DNA of 64,000 nucleotides. Origin: Chitinophaga filiformis. Lineage in GTDB: Bacteria > Bacteroidota > Bacteroidia > Chitinophagales > Chitinophagaceae. A model generated the notes under the pieces. It saw nothing but the letters and a program-made list of their open reading frames with translations. It had not been told where the DNA came from and did no database searches. The position numbers were made by a program, and so were the translations under genes. Shown here piece by piece: positions 18,115-27,587 of the stretch. The DNA is taken from the NCBI RefSeq assembly GCF_021646545.1, contig NZ_JAKIRP010000005.1, positions 248,001-312,000 on the forward strand, given 5' to 3'. Position 1 is the stretch's first letter, and every line of letters begins with the position of its first letter.

Positions 18115-19119
18115 TTATACATTCAGCCCGGCTCCCACTTTCAGCAGTTCCAGCCGCCCATGTATAGCGCCCTTTTTTTCAAGCCCCTTCAGCACATTAA
18201 AAGGGTCGCTTATCGGCTCATCAGACAGCTCAAAAGTACCGTAATGCATAGGGATCATCACCTTCGCATGCATATCGTTCGCCGCTTTCACCGCATCCTG
18301 GGGAGAGATGTGGCTTTGTGCCATGAAAAAGGCAGGTTTATACGCTCCTATCCCTACAATACAGTAGTCTATAACCGGGAAGATCCGGCCTACGTCTGTA
18401 AAATGACTGCCATATCCTGAGTCAGAAGCGAAATAAATGGTCTTGCCACCCGCCTGGATCACAAAAGCGCCCCAAAGCTGGCTATTAAGGTCACGAAACC
18501 CTCGTTTGGACCAATGCCTCGCCGGGAGGAAAAAAACCTTAATACGGGCCTCTGTGTGATATTGCTGGTACCATCCTGCCGTCTGAACCTGCTCACTGCC
18601 CGTCAGTTTGTGCAGCAGCCCCTCCATTTTCAACCCTGTCAGGTAAGTGGCCTGCGGATTATTATCCGCCAGTAAACGCAGACTGCGCTTGTCACAATGG
18701 TCCAGGTGATTGTGGGATACCAGGATATAATCCAGGCCTTTCAGTTTTGCGGGGTCTATGGGAAAAGGCGTACGCCGTTTGAAGAAGATGATATCATAGA
18801 AAACAGGGTCGATCAGTATATTGACACCTCCCAGCCGGATAAAAAAAGAGGCATGCCCCAGCCAGACGATGCAATCCCTGCCCGAATGCAGGAACTCCTC
18901 ATTATGCACGACTTCCGGATGCCAGGTATCCGCTTTTTTCTCTGCCTTCTGGGGATTGCGCTGGAAGCGCCACTTCAGGAATTCAAAGAATGAATACATA
19001 TGCGGGAACTCATGATTCACGAATTTTCCGCTTTCATCTACCGGTGTTCCCTTCCAGTCAAAAGGTAATTGCATACCGGACAAGTCCGGGTTTGAGACAT
19101 ATTCCATAGCTGCCATCAT
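18115..19119 (-). CDS. MBL-fold metallo-hydrolase of the UlaG/NAPE-PLD-like group
   Basis: The 334-residue protein has the metallo-beta-lactamase fold motifs WLGHASFFIRLGGVNILIDPVF, SHNHLDHCD (metal ligands), then DSGYGSHF and MIPMHYGTF. The long N-terminal part (FEFLKWRFQRNP) and the LPARHWSKRG segment fit the family of N-acyl-phosphatidylethanolamine phospholipase D-like and UlaG-like hydrolases. No signal peptide, so cytoplasmic. The substrate is unknown. It is read towards the orphan ECF sigma gene, 103 bp away. Confidence 0.85.
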   Translation of the reverse strand: MMAAMEYVSNPDLSGMQLPFDWKGTPVDESGKFVNHEFPHMYSFFEFLKWRFQRNPQKAEKKADTWHPEVVHNEEFLHSGRDCIVWLGHASFFIRLGGVNILIDPVFYDIIFFKRRTPFPIDPAKLKGLDYILVSHNHLDHCDKRSLRLLADNNPQATYLTGLKMEGLLHKLTGSEQVQTAGWYQQYHTEARIKVFFLPARHWSKRGFRDLNSQLWGAFVIQAGGKTIYFASDSGYGSHFTDVGRIFPVIDYCIVGIGAYKPAFFMAQSHISPQDAVKAANDMHAKVMIPMHYGTFELSDEPISDPFNVLKGLEKKGAIHGRLELLKVGAGLNV

Positions 19120-19146
19120 GTGTACCTGACAAATATACGTTATCTG

Positions 19147-20217
19147 TTATTCTCCATACCGCCGGGTGAGCTCCCGCTGTAATACATCAACGGCATCTTT
19201 TGTGGCAGCAGTCGCCGCATTTGTAAAGATCACATAAGCTCTGTCGGCCTCTTTGACAATATGCACCTTAGTAATGAACGCGCCGGCATTTCCTTCGTTG
19301 AAGGCTGCATGATGTTGTGACGGCAGCGGCGGATTAAACCATCCGTAAGAGAAGTAGGGCATCCCGAAGAGCAATTGTTCGAAAGTTTTCTTCGGCAACA
19401 GATCGCTCTTCCCTTTCAGCCCCATTAGCAATACCCGTACAAAACGGGTATATTCTTCGATGCTCACATTGATATTGCCTGCCGCCAGCAGCCAGTTCAT
19501 TTTGTAGCTTTCGGCGGGGACAAGCGGCTGCAGGTTTTCATCATGGCCCCACGGTTGCGTGGTATCTTTCAGGTTGGGATAATCAAAGCGGAAATTAATC
19601 CCAAGCCGTGCGCCCAGCTCCTGTACCAGCGTTTTATATGATTTTCCACTTGCTTTCTCCAGCATCAGACCTGCCATGATATAGTCAACATTGGAAGGTG
19701 TTAGCCCGTTTTTATCCGGTTTCAGCGGGGCCTGCGTCAGGAAGTTGGCTGCCAGTTGCATACGCTGTGCGGCATAATCGCCATGCAGGTCCCTGAATGC
19801 AGGCCTTTCTGAATTGTAGGAATAGCCCTGCAGCCTGCCTCTGAAGTTCAGCAGATTCGCCAGCGTAACTGTATCATAGACATAACGGGTCCTCCATCTC
19901 AATTCCGGGAATAGCGTCAAAATGGTAGTATTCCACTGGATCTTCTTCTCCTGTACCAGCAAAGCGGCAATAAAAGCAGTAATTGCCTTTGTATTAGACC
20001 CGATATGGAACCGGTCGCCCGGTTGTGCCGCATAGGTGGTATTGGCACGCCTGACGCCCAGCACATGGCATTCCAGCACACTATCTGAAGAAACCACGGC
20101 GAATGCCAGTTCAGGCACCTTGTAATGTTGTCTCACACTATCAGCAAAAGATATAATACCCTGGCTGTGGCACAAATGGGTAATGGCCAGCAGCAGTGGC
20201 AGCAGCAAACGTTTCAT
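19147..20217 (-). CDS. Secreted serine hydrolase of the beta-lactamase (class C/esterase) family, lacking the usual Tyr
   Basis: The 356-residue protein has a signal peptide (MKRLLLPLLLAITHLCHSQ). The SxxK motif is present as GS74NTK77. The usual YxN motif is changed: the aligned stretch reads LTP174SN176VDYIMAGLMLEK, with Pro where the general-base Tyr normally stands. The HTSG-type loop is also replaced (LLNFRGRLQGY). It may be a divergent hydrolase or an inactive binding protein. It starts 6 bp after the lactonase-like gene on the same strand, so the two are probably one operon acting in the periplasm. Confidence 0.85.
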   Translation of the reverse strand: MKRLLLPLLLAITHLCHSQGIISFADSVRQHYKVPELAFAVVSSDSVLECHVLGVRRANTTYAAQPGDRFHIGSNTKAITAFIAALLVQEKKIQWNTTILTLFPELRWRTRYVYDTVTLANLLNFRGRLQGYSYNSERPAFRDLHGDYAAQRMQLAANFLTQAPLKPDKNGLTPSNVDYIMAGLMLEKASGKSYKTLVQELGARLGINFRFDYPNLKDTTQPWGHDENLQPLVPAESYKMNWLLAAGNINVSIEEYTRFVRVLLMGLKGKSDLLPKKTFEQLLFGMPYFSYGWFNPPLPSQHHAAFNEGNAGAFITKVHIVKEADRAYVIFTNAATAATKDAVDVLQRELTRRYGE

Positions 20218-20223
20218 AGGTAT

Positions 20224-21342
20224 TTAGTCGTTGTACGTTATGACCTGTAAGCAGGAAGGTCCCTGCATCTTCACTTCTACGCCTGTTTTCGTCAGCAGTC
20301 CTGTCTGTGCATTCCGTTTAAAGACCACCACATTCCCGCTGAGCTGGTTGGCGACTATCAGGAATTTTCCCGTGGGATCTATTACAAAATTACGTGGGTG
20401 GTCGCCTTGTACAGGCTCATACCCCAAAAGAGTCAGGGTCCCGTTTTTACTGATGCTGCAAATGGCTATATTATTTTCCACGCCCCGGTTAGAGGCATAC
20501 AGGAAACGACCGTCGGGAGAAATATGAATATCAGCACTACCATAGAATTTCTGCGGTTCACTATGTGTCATCAGCCTTTGCAGTGAATCCAGCCTGCCCC
20601 TGTTGTATTTATAAGCAGTTACTGATCCCGACAGCTCCTCTATACAATAGGCAAATCGCCCATTAGGATGAAAGGTGAAATGCCTTGGACCACTACCGGG
20701 TGTAGTGCGAATGAAACTATCCGCCTGCAGTGGTTTTGCCTGACTGGCATCAAAAGTGAAACGCCGTATTTTATCTGCTCCCAGGTCGGGAGAGAACAGA
20801 TAGTCCTGTGCAGGGGAAAATACAGTGGAGTGAATGTGCGCACTTTTCTGCCTTTCGGTAATGCTGCTATCGGTGAATGGCAGGAGCGTTACCGCTGTCC
20901 CGATAGTGCCGTCACTGTTCAATGGAAATACGGCGATACTGCCGCCCGTATAGTTTCCGTTCACCAGCCAGCGACCGCTTTTATGCACGGTGACGTAGAC
21001 CGGGTTATCCCCTCCACTGGGCTGCTTACTCAGCAAAGTGATAGCCCCTTGCTGTCTGTCAAACCGGTAACTGCTTACACTGCCTAACCCCGCTGTACGG
21101 GTTTCAGTGCAGGCATAAATGTATTGACCATCCGGTGAAAGGATCAGGTAAGAAGGGTTCATGATGCCGGAAAAAGTACAGACCTTATCAAGTCGTCCCG
21201 TTTCCATATCCATCCTGTAAATGTAGATACCGTCTTTATCTTTCGCGTCATTGTACGAGCCCACAAACAAGTAGGTTGTCTGTGCATACATAAAACTGTT
21301 GGCGAGTACTGCCAGTAACAGCAGATATGATCTTTTCAGCAA
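20224..21342 (-). CDS. Lactonase-family seven-bladed propeller protein (6-phosphogluconolactonase-like)
   Basis: The 372-residue protein has a signal peptide ending at MYAQ and the Lactonase-family (Pgl/YbhE) repeats: LILSPDGQYIYACTE, GGDNPVYVTVHKSGRWLVNGNYTGGSIAVFPL, GSGPRHFTFHPNGRFAYCIEELSGSVTAY, DHPRNFVIDPTGKFLIVANQLSGNVVVF. The secreted form argues against the pentose-phosphate role of the cytoplasmic homologue; an extracytoplasmic lactone or aldonolactone hydrolase is a fair guess. It is followed after 6 bp by the serine hydrolase gene. Confidence 0.88.
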   Translation of the reverse strand: MLKRSYLLLLAVLANSFMYAQTTYLFVGSYNDAKDKDGIYIYRMDMETGRLDKVCTFSGIMNPSYLILSPDGQYIYACTETRTAGLGSVSSYRFDRQQGAITLLSKQPSGGDNPVYVTVHKSGRWLVNGNYTGGSIAVFPLNSDGTIGTAVTLLPFTDSSITERQKSAHIHSTVFSPAQDYLFSPDLGADKIRRFTFDASQAKPLQADSFIRTTPGSGPRHFTFHPNGRFAYCIEELSGSVTAYKYNRGRLDSLQRLMTHSEPQKFYGSADIHISPDGRFLYASNRGVENNIAICSISKNGTLTLLGYEPVQGDHPRNFVIDPTGKFLIVANQLSGNVVVFKRNAQTGLLTKTGVEVKMQGPSCLQVITYND

Positions 21343-21455
21343 GGTGATGAAGCGATTTATGGGTCCGGAATTGAAGTGCCGGACAAAGATAATATTTACA
21401 CCTCATTCCAAAGGCTTTTTACAGGATTGGTCAGTCCTCTTCACCCTTCCTATCC

Positions 21456-23066
21456 CTACATGTCTTTACCATAAGTAAACAGCAGGTTTATCTGCGGATC
21501 AATATGTATCGTGTGGTTCGCATGTATATTGATCACCGTTACCCTGTCTTTGATCTGCACTTTATATACCTTCGGATCATCGTCTATAGCATATTCCAAC
21601 GGAAATGTAAACAACTGATCCTGTTGCTGTCTGATGGTAAACTTGCCTTCACCGCCAGGCCTGATGGTCAGTTCCGGCATACCGGGTGTGTACAGCCATT
21701 GCTGGAAAAAGTTGCCCAGATCCCGTCCGCTCTCCTTTTCCATCACCTTCCTGAAGTCTGTTGTATTGGCATTATGTCCGCCGTAGGCTGCGAAGTAACT
21801 CCGGATGCCTTTCCAGAAAATACTATCCCCTACCTGACGCCTTAACATATGTAATACCCATCCTCCTTTCTGATAACTATTTGCATTCAGCAACTGTGTA
21901 TATCTGTCTTTCGCGCTGGTATCGACAACAGGGGTAAATCTCTTTTTCTCAAAGGCGATCACTTTTTTCCGGTCAGCTTTTAAACCCATCTTCAGCGTAT
22001 CGGCACCGTACTTGTGCTCCATGTACAGGTGTGTCATATACGTAGCAAAGCCTTCGCTGAGCCAGACATGCTCCCAGTCAGTTTCAGTGATCGCATCTCC
22101 AAACCATTGATGCGCTATTTCATGGGCCAGCAGCTCCTCAATATCTTCGGAGCCGACTGATTCTTCCGAATAAAAGATGGCGCCTGCATTTTCCATACCA
22201 CCGTAAATGGTTTTCGACTGGATATTGGCCAGTTTTTTATAGGGATAAGGCCCTATGTGTTGTATAAAAAACCGCAGGATCTCCCCTGCCTTTCCATAGT
22301 CTTTGAAGCCCTGTTTCTTATTTTCCGGGAATACATAGCTGTACACAGGAATACCCTGCACATCTGCCGAACGGTCCACCGCGAAACTGGCTATACCTAC
22401 AGCGAATATTTTCGTAGGTAACGGCGCCTTTTCTGTATAGTGCGTCCTTCTCTGGTGATTGCCCATCACCACATCCTGCGTTTTCAATCCGTTGGCCACT
22501 ACGGTGTATTTGTCGGGCGTGATCACATCAAAATCCACTGATGCTTTATCCGACGGATGATCTATACATGGCAACCAGTGACGTGCACGATCGGGCCAGT
22601 TATCTGTAAAAAAGGTACGCTGGCCGAATTTGTTTTTCGAGATGATGAGGCCATCTTTGGGAATGCCGGCATACTCGATCCTGTAGGTATGGGTTTCATC
22701 TTTCCCACCATTGACAGATAAATAGATGGCAGAGCTATCCTGCCGGAAAGGAATGTTCTTCACGCTGTTTGGCGCTCCGGACTTTCCCCCGCTGGCGGCA
22801 GTACGACCTGCAGCTACTTTCTCTGTCACCTTCAGTACAGTCATACCGGTATCAGCTATCTGCGGTCCTGCCAGATCCAGACGCAACTCCCCCACGTTGT
22901 TCAGAAAACGTACGGTTATTTCAGCAGTACCCGTTATCTTATCGGTGTTATCGCGCACCGTCAGGGAGATGCCGTAGTGTTGCACATCTACGGACTGGCG
23001 CTGACCTGAAGTATTTAAATAGATTCCCAGTATTAGTAACGGGAGTACAATCAGTTTTTTTAACAT
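21456..23066 (-). CDS. M1-family metallopeptidase (secreted aminopeptidase)
   Basis: A zinc aminopeptidase of the M1 family. From the ATG at 23066 (MLKKLIVLPLLILGIYLNTSG, a clear signal peptide) the zinc site is H315-E-x-x-H319 with E338, the normal spacing of 18 residues, in LLAHEIAHQWFGDAITETDWEHVWLSEGFATY. The exopeptidase motif appears as YGGMENAGAIF. An upstream start at 23156 would add 30 residues without signal-peptide character, so the shorter form is preferred. The C-terminal ERAP-like domain is absent, as in short bacterial M1 proteins. YjbQ lies upstream on the same strand, about 31 bp away. Confidence 0.92.
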   Translation of the reverse strand: MLKKLIVLPLLILGIYLNTSGQRQSVDVQHYGISLTVRDNTDKITGTAEITVRFLNNVGELRLDLAGPQIADTGMTVLKVTEKVAAGRTAASGGKSGAPNSVKNIPFRQDSSAIYLSVNGGKDETHTYRIEYAGIPKDGLIISKNKFGQRTFFTDNWPDRARHWLPCIDHPSDKASVDFDVITPDKYTVVANGLKTQDVVMGNHQRRTHYTEKAPLPTKIFAVGIASFAVDRSADVQGIPVYSYVFPENKKQGFKDYGKAGEILRFFIQHIGPYPYKKLANIQSKTIYGGMENAGAIFYSEESVGSEDIEELLAHEIAHQWFGDAITETDWEHVWLSEGFATYMTHLYMEHKYGADTLKMGLKADRKKVIAFEKKRFTPVVDTSAKDRYTQLLNANSYQKGGWVLHMLRRQVGDSIFWKGIRSYFAAYGGHNANTTDFRKVMEKESGRDLGNFFQQWLYTPGMPELTIRPGGEGKFTIRQQQDQLFTFPLEYAIDDDPKVYKVQIKDRVTVINIHANHTIHIDPQINLLFTYGKDM

Positions 23067-23097
23067 ACGGTATAGTATCAGTTTTTCCGGATTATTG

Positions 23098-23520
23098 TTA
23101 TTCTCCCCAGGCGGTGATGACCAGCCTTCTGCTTCCACCACGGTTACGGTGTTCACACAAATAGATGCCCTGCCAGGTGCCCAGGGCCAGGTTGCCGTTA
23201 TTGATCGGGATCATCACGGAACTACCCAGCATCGCCGCTTTCAGGTGTGCAGGCATATCGTCCGGGCCTTCATCATCGTGCTGATAATCAGGATCATTCT
23301 CGGGCACCACTTTGCTGAAATACATTTCGAAGTCTTTCCTCACGGTAGGGTCTGCATTCTCATTGATGGTAAGAGAGGCCGAAGTGTGCTGGATGAACAC
23401 CTGACACATGCCCGTTCTGATCTCTCTTAACTGTGGCATGGCCTGTACCACCTCTCCCGTGATCAGGTGAAACCCCCTTCTCCTTTCATGGAGCTGTAAT
23501 AATTCCTGGAATATCTTCAT
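23098..23520 (-). CDS. YjbQ/UPF0047 family protein
   Basis: The 140-residue form begins MKIFQELLQLHERRRGFHLIT, the usual N-terminus of YjbQ proteins; an in-frame ATG at 23568 would add 16 residues. Family motifs are CQVFIQHTSASLTINENADPTV, HDDEGPDDMPAHLKAAMLGSS and GTWQGIYLCEHR, which hold the conserved His/Glu residues. The family has been linked to thiamine-phosphate synthase activity in vitro, but its cellular role is not settled. It precedes the M1 peptidase gene on the same strand. Confidence 0.9.
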   Translation of the reverse strand: MKIFQELLQLHERRRGFHLITGEVVQAMPQLREIRTGMCQVFIQHTSASLTINENADPTVRKDFEMYFSKVVPENDPDYQHDDEGPDDMPAHLKAAMLGSSVMIPINNGNLALGTWQGIYLCEHRNRGGSRRLVITAWGE

Positions 23521-23647
23521 TTCATTCGATTTAAACGCCCTTACGCCTGTTGTAACCACACTTTTCATGCCTGCCGGTTAATGGTATATTTTTTTCAGAT
23601 TTAGGCAGGACAAACTTAACTTAGTAAAAGAGAAAAATGAAATCGTT

Positions 23648-24496
23648 ATGAAAACATTACTGATTCCCGTTGATTTCTCACCCACGTCAGATAATGCAGT
23701 CGATTTTGCAATAGAATGGTGCAAAGATTACGGTTATGAACGCATTATCCTGCTTAAATCCTTTTACGACACTGTTTTTGACCATATAGTGGTTTCTGCT
23801 GAATACGCCCCTGTTAGTCCTCATTATATGGCCAGGGAACGGCAGGAAGCCAATGCGCTGATGGATGATCTCTCCCAGGATATTATCACAAAGACGAACA
23901 AAAAGGTGCAGGTCGTTTCCATGGTCAGTGAAGCGCCCCTGTTAAGGGCTATACTGGAAGTGATCAAAGAAGAATCGCCTGAAATGGTCGTACTGGGCAG
24001 CGATAACTTCAAATACTCCAGCGGCAGTTTTATTGCTGCTAACCTGATCCCCATCGCCAAGGCCAGTCCTGCCAGGGTACTGATCGTACCGGTCACTTAT
24101 ACTTACCGGCCGGTAAAAACCATCCTGGTGCCCGTCGACTATAAAACCCTCGATTCCCTGCATAAACTCGAAAATCTCCAGATCCCGCCCCAATGGAACG
24201 ACAGTAAGTTACTGGTCCTGCATGTGGACGCAAAAGAAAAATACCTCAATCCGGACGACCAGTTGATAGCGGCAGAACAGCATGTACATGAGCGCCTGCG
24301 CGACTACCAGCACGACATCTGCTACAGCAGTGATAAAAACATCATTAACGGCATCCTGAATTTTACAGAAAAACATAAAGTCCAGCTCATCATTTCATTA
24401 CCTGGCAAGCACAGCTTTTTGTATTATCTGACACATAAGAGCATTTCTGACGCTATCTGTCGTAATGCCCGTGAACCGGTAATGATACTCAAATAA
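23648..24496 (+). CDS. Universal stress protein with two tandem Usp domains
   Basis: The 282-residue protein has two Usp domains: residues 1-150 (TLLIPVDFSPTSDNAVDFAIEWC ... VLIVPVTY) and about 155-282 (KTILVPVDY ... EPVMILK). The strong Walker-like G-2x-G-9x-G(S/T) nucleotide motif is not clear in the first domain (LGSDNFKYSSGSFIAANL is a partial match), so ATP binding is uncertain. Cytoplasmic. It stands alone, divergent from YjbQ with a 127-bp gap. Confidence 0.88.
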   Translation: MKTLLIPVDFSPTSDNAVDFAIEWCKDYGYERIILLKSFYDTVFDHIVVSAEYAPVSPHYMARERQEANALMDDLSQDIITKTNKKVQVVSMVSEAPLLRAILEVIKEESPEMVVLGSDNFKYSSGSFIAANLIPIAKASPARVLIVPVTYTYRPVKTILVPVDYKTLDSLHKLENLQIPPQWNDSKLLVLHVDAKEKYLNPDDQLIAAEQHVHERLRDYQHDICYSSDKNIINGILNFTEKHKVQLIISLPGKHSFLYYLTHKSISDAICRNAREPVMILK

Positions 24497-24598
24497 AATG
24501 GCTTTTCCGGGTACTTTCTCTCAAAAACTACCCATTAAACCAATAAACAATACGTATAATAAATTAATTTATTATTTTGGGTGGAATAGTCCGATATC

Positions 24599-25816
24599 AT
24601 GCCAACCAGGAAATCATCATCTGCTTTCAGGTCGCCCTCCCTCAGGGCATTGTTAATGGGAAAGGAAGATGAGTTTTCCTTTGAACACCGGGTATTCAAT
24701 TTAACCGGCGCTATCACCCTGCTGATCCTGGCTGCTTTTCTTATCATTGACATACTTATCGGCGCAGATAAATCTGTCTTACTCCTGCTGGGGCTCATGG
24801 CCATACAGGTGGTGTATTATATTCTGTCCCGTAAAATGCGCAAATACCGGTCTATAATTGTCAGCTATGTCATTGTGGTATATGCGGGTCTCAGTGCCAA
24901 CTATTTCTTCAATGGGGGCATTGACGGACCGACATTATTGCTGTTCTTCACGACACTCCAGCTGGCATTGAATATTTCCACGAGGGAAAAGTATCTTTTA
25001 TGGCTGATCCTGAGCCTTATCATCCCAGGTTCATTGCTGGCTGTTGAACTGTATTTCCCGAACGCAATAACCGGTTACTACAAAGATCCCACAGAGAGGA
25101 TTATCGACCGTTTTGGTTGCTATGTCCTGTCAACTATCTATATTTTCTTTGCCACCTCCAGTTTCAAAAGACACATCACCGGCCAGCAGGAACGTGAGGA
25201 AAAAGGGGCCGCCGACATTGCCGATTACGGCATCCGGCTACGCGCCTTCTTCGAAAGCCTGACCGACAATTTCGTGTTGCTGGACAGGAACATGCGAGTG
25301 CTTTACTTCAATAAAGCCGCTGTCGACCTGACCACCACCTTTTACGGCAGAAAGATCGAAGAGAACCTCAATATCGATCAGTTTGTACATGCATCCAATA
25401 AAGAGTCTTTCTACCACTGTTTTAACATGGCACTAAGCGGTACCGCCATTGCCAGGGAATTCAAGCGCGTATACGCTACAAAAGAAACCTGGTGGCTGAG
25501 CTCCTTCAATCCTGCCAGGAATGAGCAGGGAGAGATCATCGGCGTTACGCTGGTCATGAAAGATATCACTGACGGCTATCTGTACAAGCTTAAAATAGAA
25601 CGTAAGAACGAACTGCTGGAAAAGATCGCCTTTATCCAGGCGCATGAACTGAGGGGCCCGCTTACCTCCGTACAAAGCCTTCTCGGGCTCATAAAGGAAG
25701 AATATGGCGATATGGACCTGATATACACGCAGAAGCTGGAAGAGGGCTTAAACAGGCTGGATGAGAAGATTAAAGAGATCATCACGCTATCTTCCGGTCA
25801 GCAGGAGGAGTTATAG
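24599..25816 (+). CDS. Membrane PAS protein with a histidine-kinase dimerisation helix but no ATPase domain
   Basis: The 405-residue protein has six or so transmembrane helices (about 38-195), a PAS domain (about 215-330; NFVLLDRNMRVLYFNKAA ... LVMKDITDGYLY) and a HisKA-like segment with the H-box at AH349ELRGPL. It ends only 56 residues after that His (LSSGQQEEL), so the HATPase domain of a sensor kinase is missing. The stop is followed at once by a terminator, and no kinase remnant is seen beyond it. Such kinase-like proteins occur in Bacteroidota, perhaps acting as dimer partners; that is an inference. Confidence 0.85.
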   Translation: MPTRKSSSAFRSPSLRALLMGKEDEFSFEHRVFNLTGAITLLILAAFLIIDILIGADKSVLLLLGLMAIQVVYYILSRKMRKYRSIIVSYVIVVYAGLSANYFFNGGIDGPTLLLFFTTLQLALNISTREKYLLWLILSLIIPGSLLAVELYFPNAITGYYKDPTERIIDRFGCYVLSTIYIFFATSSFKRHITGQQEREEKGAADIADYGIRLRAFFESLTDNFVLLDRNMRVLYFNKAAVDLTTTFYGRKIEENLNIDQFVHASNKESFYHCFNMALSGTAIAREFKRVYATKETWWLSSFNPARNEQGEIIGVTLVMKDITDGYLYKLKIERKNELLEKIAFIQAHELRGPLTSVQSLLGLIKEEYGDMDLIYTQKLEEGLNRLDEKIKEIITLSSGQQEEL

Positions 25817-25828
25817 CCTACCAAAAGC

Positions 25829-25863
25829 AAAGGCTGCCCGCATAAATGCAAGACAGCCTTTTT
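25829..25863 (+). terminator. Intrinsic terminator, probably bidirectional
   Basis: AAAGGCTG and CAGCCTTT form a stem followed by TTT on the plus strand; the minus-strand read also ends in a T-rich stretch (CCTTTGCTTTT). It separates the PAS gene (ending 25816) from the convergent susD gene (ending 25885). Confidence 0.75.
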
Positions 25864-25884
25864 AGTGAAAACCCGAACGTTATC

Positions 25885-27564
25885 TTAGAAGTTAGGATTC
25901 TTTATTGGCGCACTACCCTCGCCCGGTGGATTCAGATCCGCTTCATCTGCCGGTACATCCCAATAGTCCATAAAGTTGTAATTGATCGTCACATTGGTAT
26001 TCACCACACTGGCAGAAGTCAGGAATGTATTACCATAACTGCCACCACCATTGGCGATATCGTATGTCCATCCCCATCTTCTGTTGTCATAGAAAGACAG
26101 GCCCCTGAACACCAGCGCAGCTCTTCTTTCCATTACCAGCTCTTTCAGTGCACCCGCTTCCGTGAGTCCGGTGCCAGCCACGGCAGCAACGCCCGCTCCC
26201 ATATACGTCCTTACGGCATCTACATAGGCAAGTCCGGCGTCAGTATTACCCAGACGGATATTCGCCTCGGCCAGCATCAGCGCGTTCTCTTCATAGCTGG
26301 GGCCGATGAACAGTTCATAAGTACCGGTCGACTTCGTGCCATATACATAGACGCCACTGGTGCCGGCGCCTCCGTCTATGATGCTGTAACGGGTGCCGAA
26401 TGACAGATCATCCAGGTATTTGGTAGCCGTATTGAAGTTATTCTCCCGGCGCTTATCGTCCGCTTTCAGATTCTGTACAAAACGCTCGCTCAGCCTGAAA
26501 GTAGTAGAAGTGTTCACACCCGTTGTCAGTGCGGCTACGGTACCACCATCCGCAGTAAAGAAACCGTTTGCCGCAGCACTCCTGCCGGTAAATACATAGT
26601 CGGTAGCCCTGATACCATTTGTAGCCAGCGTCAATACCTCATTCCAGTCGGCCGCTGTCATCACCGCTGTGGAAGCCTTCGCAATCACAGCATCCGGATT
26701 GCCATTCACAAACGGCGCCAGCTTATTCACGAGTATGTTCCTGGCCAGCAGGGTATTGATATTCCTCAGCCACATATCTGTTGTCAGCACACCGCCCTTG
26801 CCTACCTGGCAGAAAGCAGGGATCAGTTGCCCTAATACAGACGAGTAATCTCCGGAATTGGAAATACCGCCCGACAACAAATCGGCCGCCATATGCAGAT
26901 ACTTGTTGGATGCAGCGATGACGGAATCTTTCAGTACATAGTTGTTGCTGCTTGCTCCATCCTCGTCAACGATCAGGCCGGAATAATACATGGAACCGAT
27001 GGAAGCATATGCATAGCCTTTCCACCAATAGCACCAGGCTTTGATCGTATTGCTCTTTGTTTTGCCCTCACCGGAAAAAGTGATATTGTCAACAATGCTC
27101 AACACCTTGTTGCAGGCGCCGTTCAGTGCATACATATTCAACCACTGATAGTACAGGGGATTGTATCCGGAGCCTGTCTGCGCGCGGGTATTATTCGCCC
27201 TCAGCTGACTGACGTTGGAAATGTTGGTATTAACCCGGGAATTATTATCCAATATAAAATATTCGGGTATGCTGACAGTACTTACCAGCTGATTGGAAGC
27301 CTGCGCTCCTACCACATCTGCCAGCAGTTCACTATAGCCGTAAGGCAATGAAAAATAGCTGTCGCCCAGCCAGACATCACCTTTCTGAAAACCATTTATA
27401 TATACTGATCCAATGGCCAGCGCAATGATGCCAGACTCATTATTGACATTCTCATCTACCGTAGGCAGGTTGGGATTACCCACATTAAGCTCTTTCTTGC
27501 AGGAAAAGATGCTGCATAAAAAGAGGAGGCCTAAAAGTCCTGAAACGTATTTATTCCTGATCAT
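25885..27564 (-). CDS. SusD/RagB-family lipoprotein of an orphan SusCD pair
   Basis: The protein starts MIRNKYVSGLLGLLFLCSIFSC with a lipobox Cys. An alternative ATG at 27588 overlaps the susC stop (TAATG) and adds 8 residues; both are possible. SusD features include NGACNKVLSIVDN, the ENALMLAEANIRLGNTDAGLAYVDAVR repeat and VMERRAALVFRGLSFYDNRRWG. It binds the ligand on the cell surface with the SusC protein encoded just upstream. No glycoside hydrolase or regulator accompanies the pair, so the substrate cannot be inferred. Confidence 0.94.
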   Translation of the reverse strand: MIRNKYVSGLLGLLFLCSIFSCKKELNVGNPNLPTVDENVNNESGIIALAIGSVYINGFQKGDVWLGDSYFSLPYGYSELLADVVGAQASNQLVSTVSIPEYFILDNNSRVNTNISNVSQLRANNTRAQTGSGYNPLYYQWLNMYALNGACNKVLSIVDNITFSGEGKTKSNTIKAWCYWWKGYAYASIGSMYYSGLIVDEDGASSNNYVLKDSVIAASNKYLHMAADLLSGGISNSGDYSSVLGQLIPAFCQVGKGGVLTTDMWLRNINTLLARNILVNKLAPFVNGNPDAVIAKASTAVMTAADWNEVLTLATNGIRATDYVFTGRSAAANGFFTADGGTVAALTTGVNTSTTFRLSERFVQNLKADDKRRENNFNTATKYLDDLSFGTRYSIIDGGAGTSGVYVYGTKSTGTYELFIGPSYEENALMLAEANIRLGNTDAGLAYVDAVRTYMGAGVAAVAGTGLTEAGALKELVMERRAALVFRGLSFYDNRRWGWTYDIANGGGSYGNTFLTSASVVNTNVTINYNFMDYWDVPADEADLNPPGEGSAPIKNPNF

Positions 27565-27587
27565 AATTTTCTCTTTTTTAATAAACA

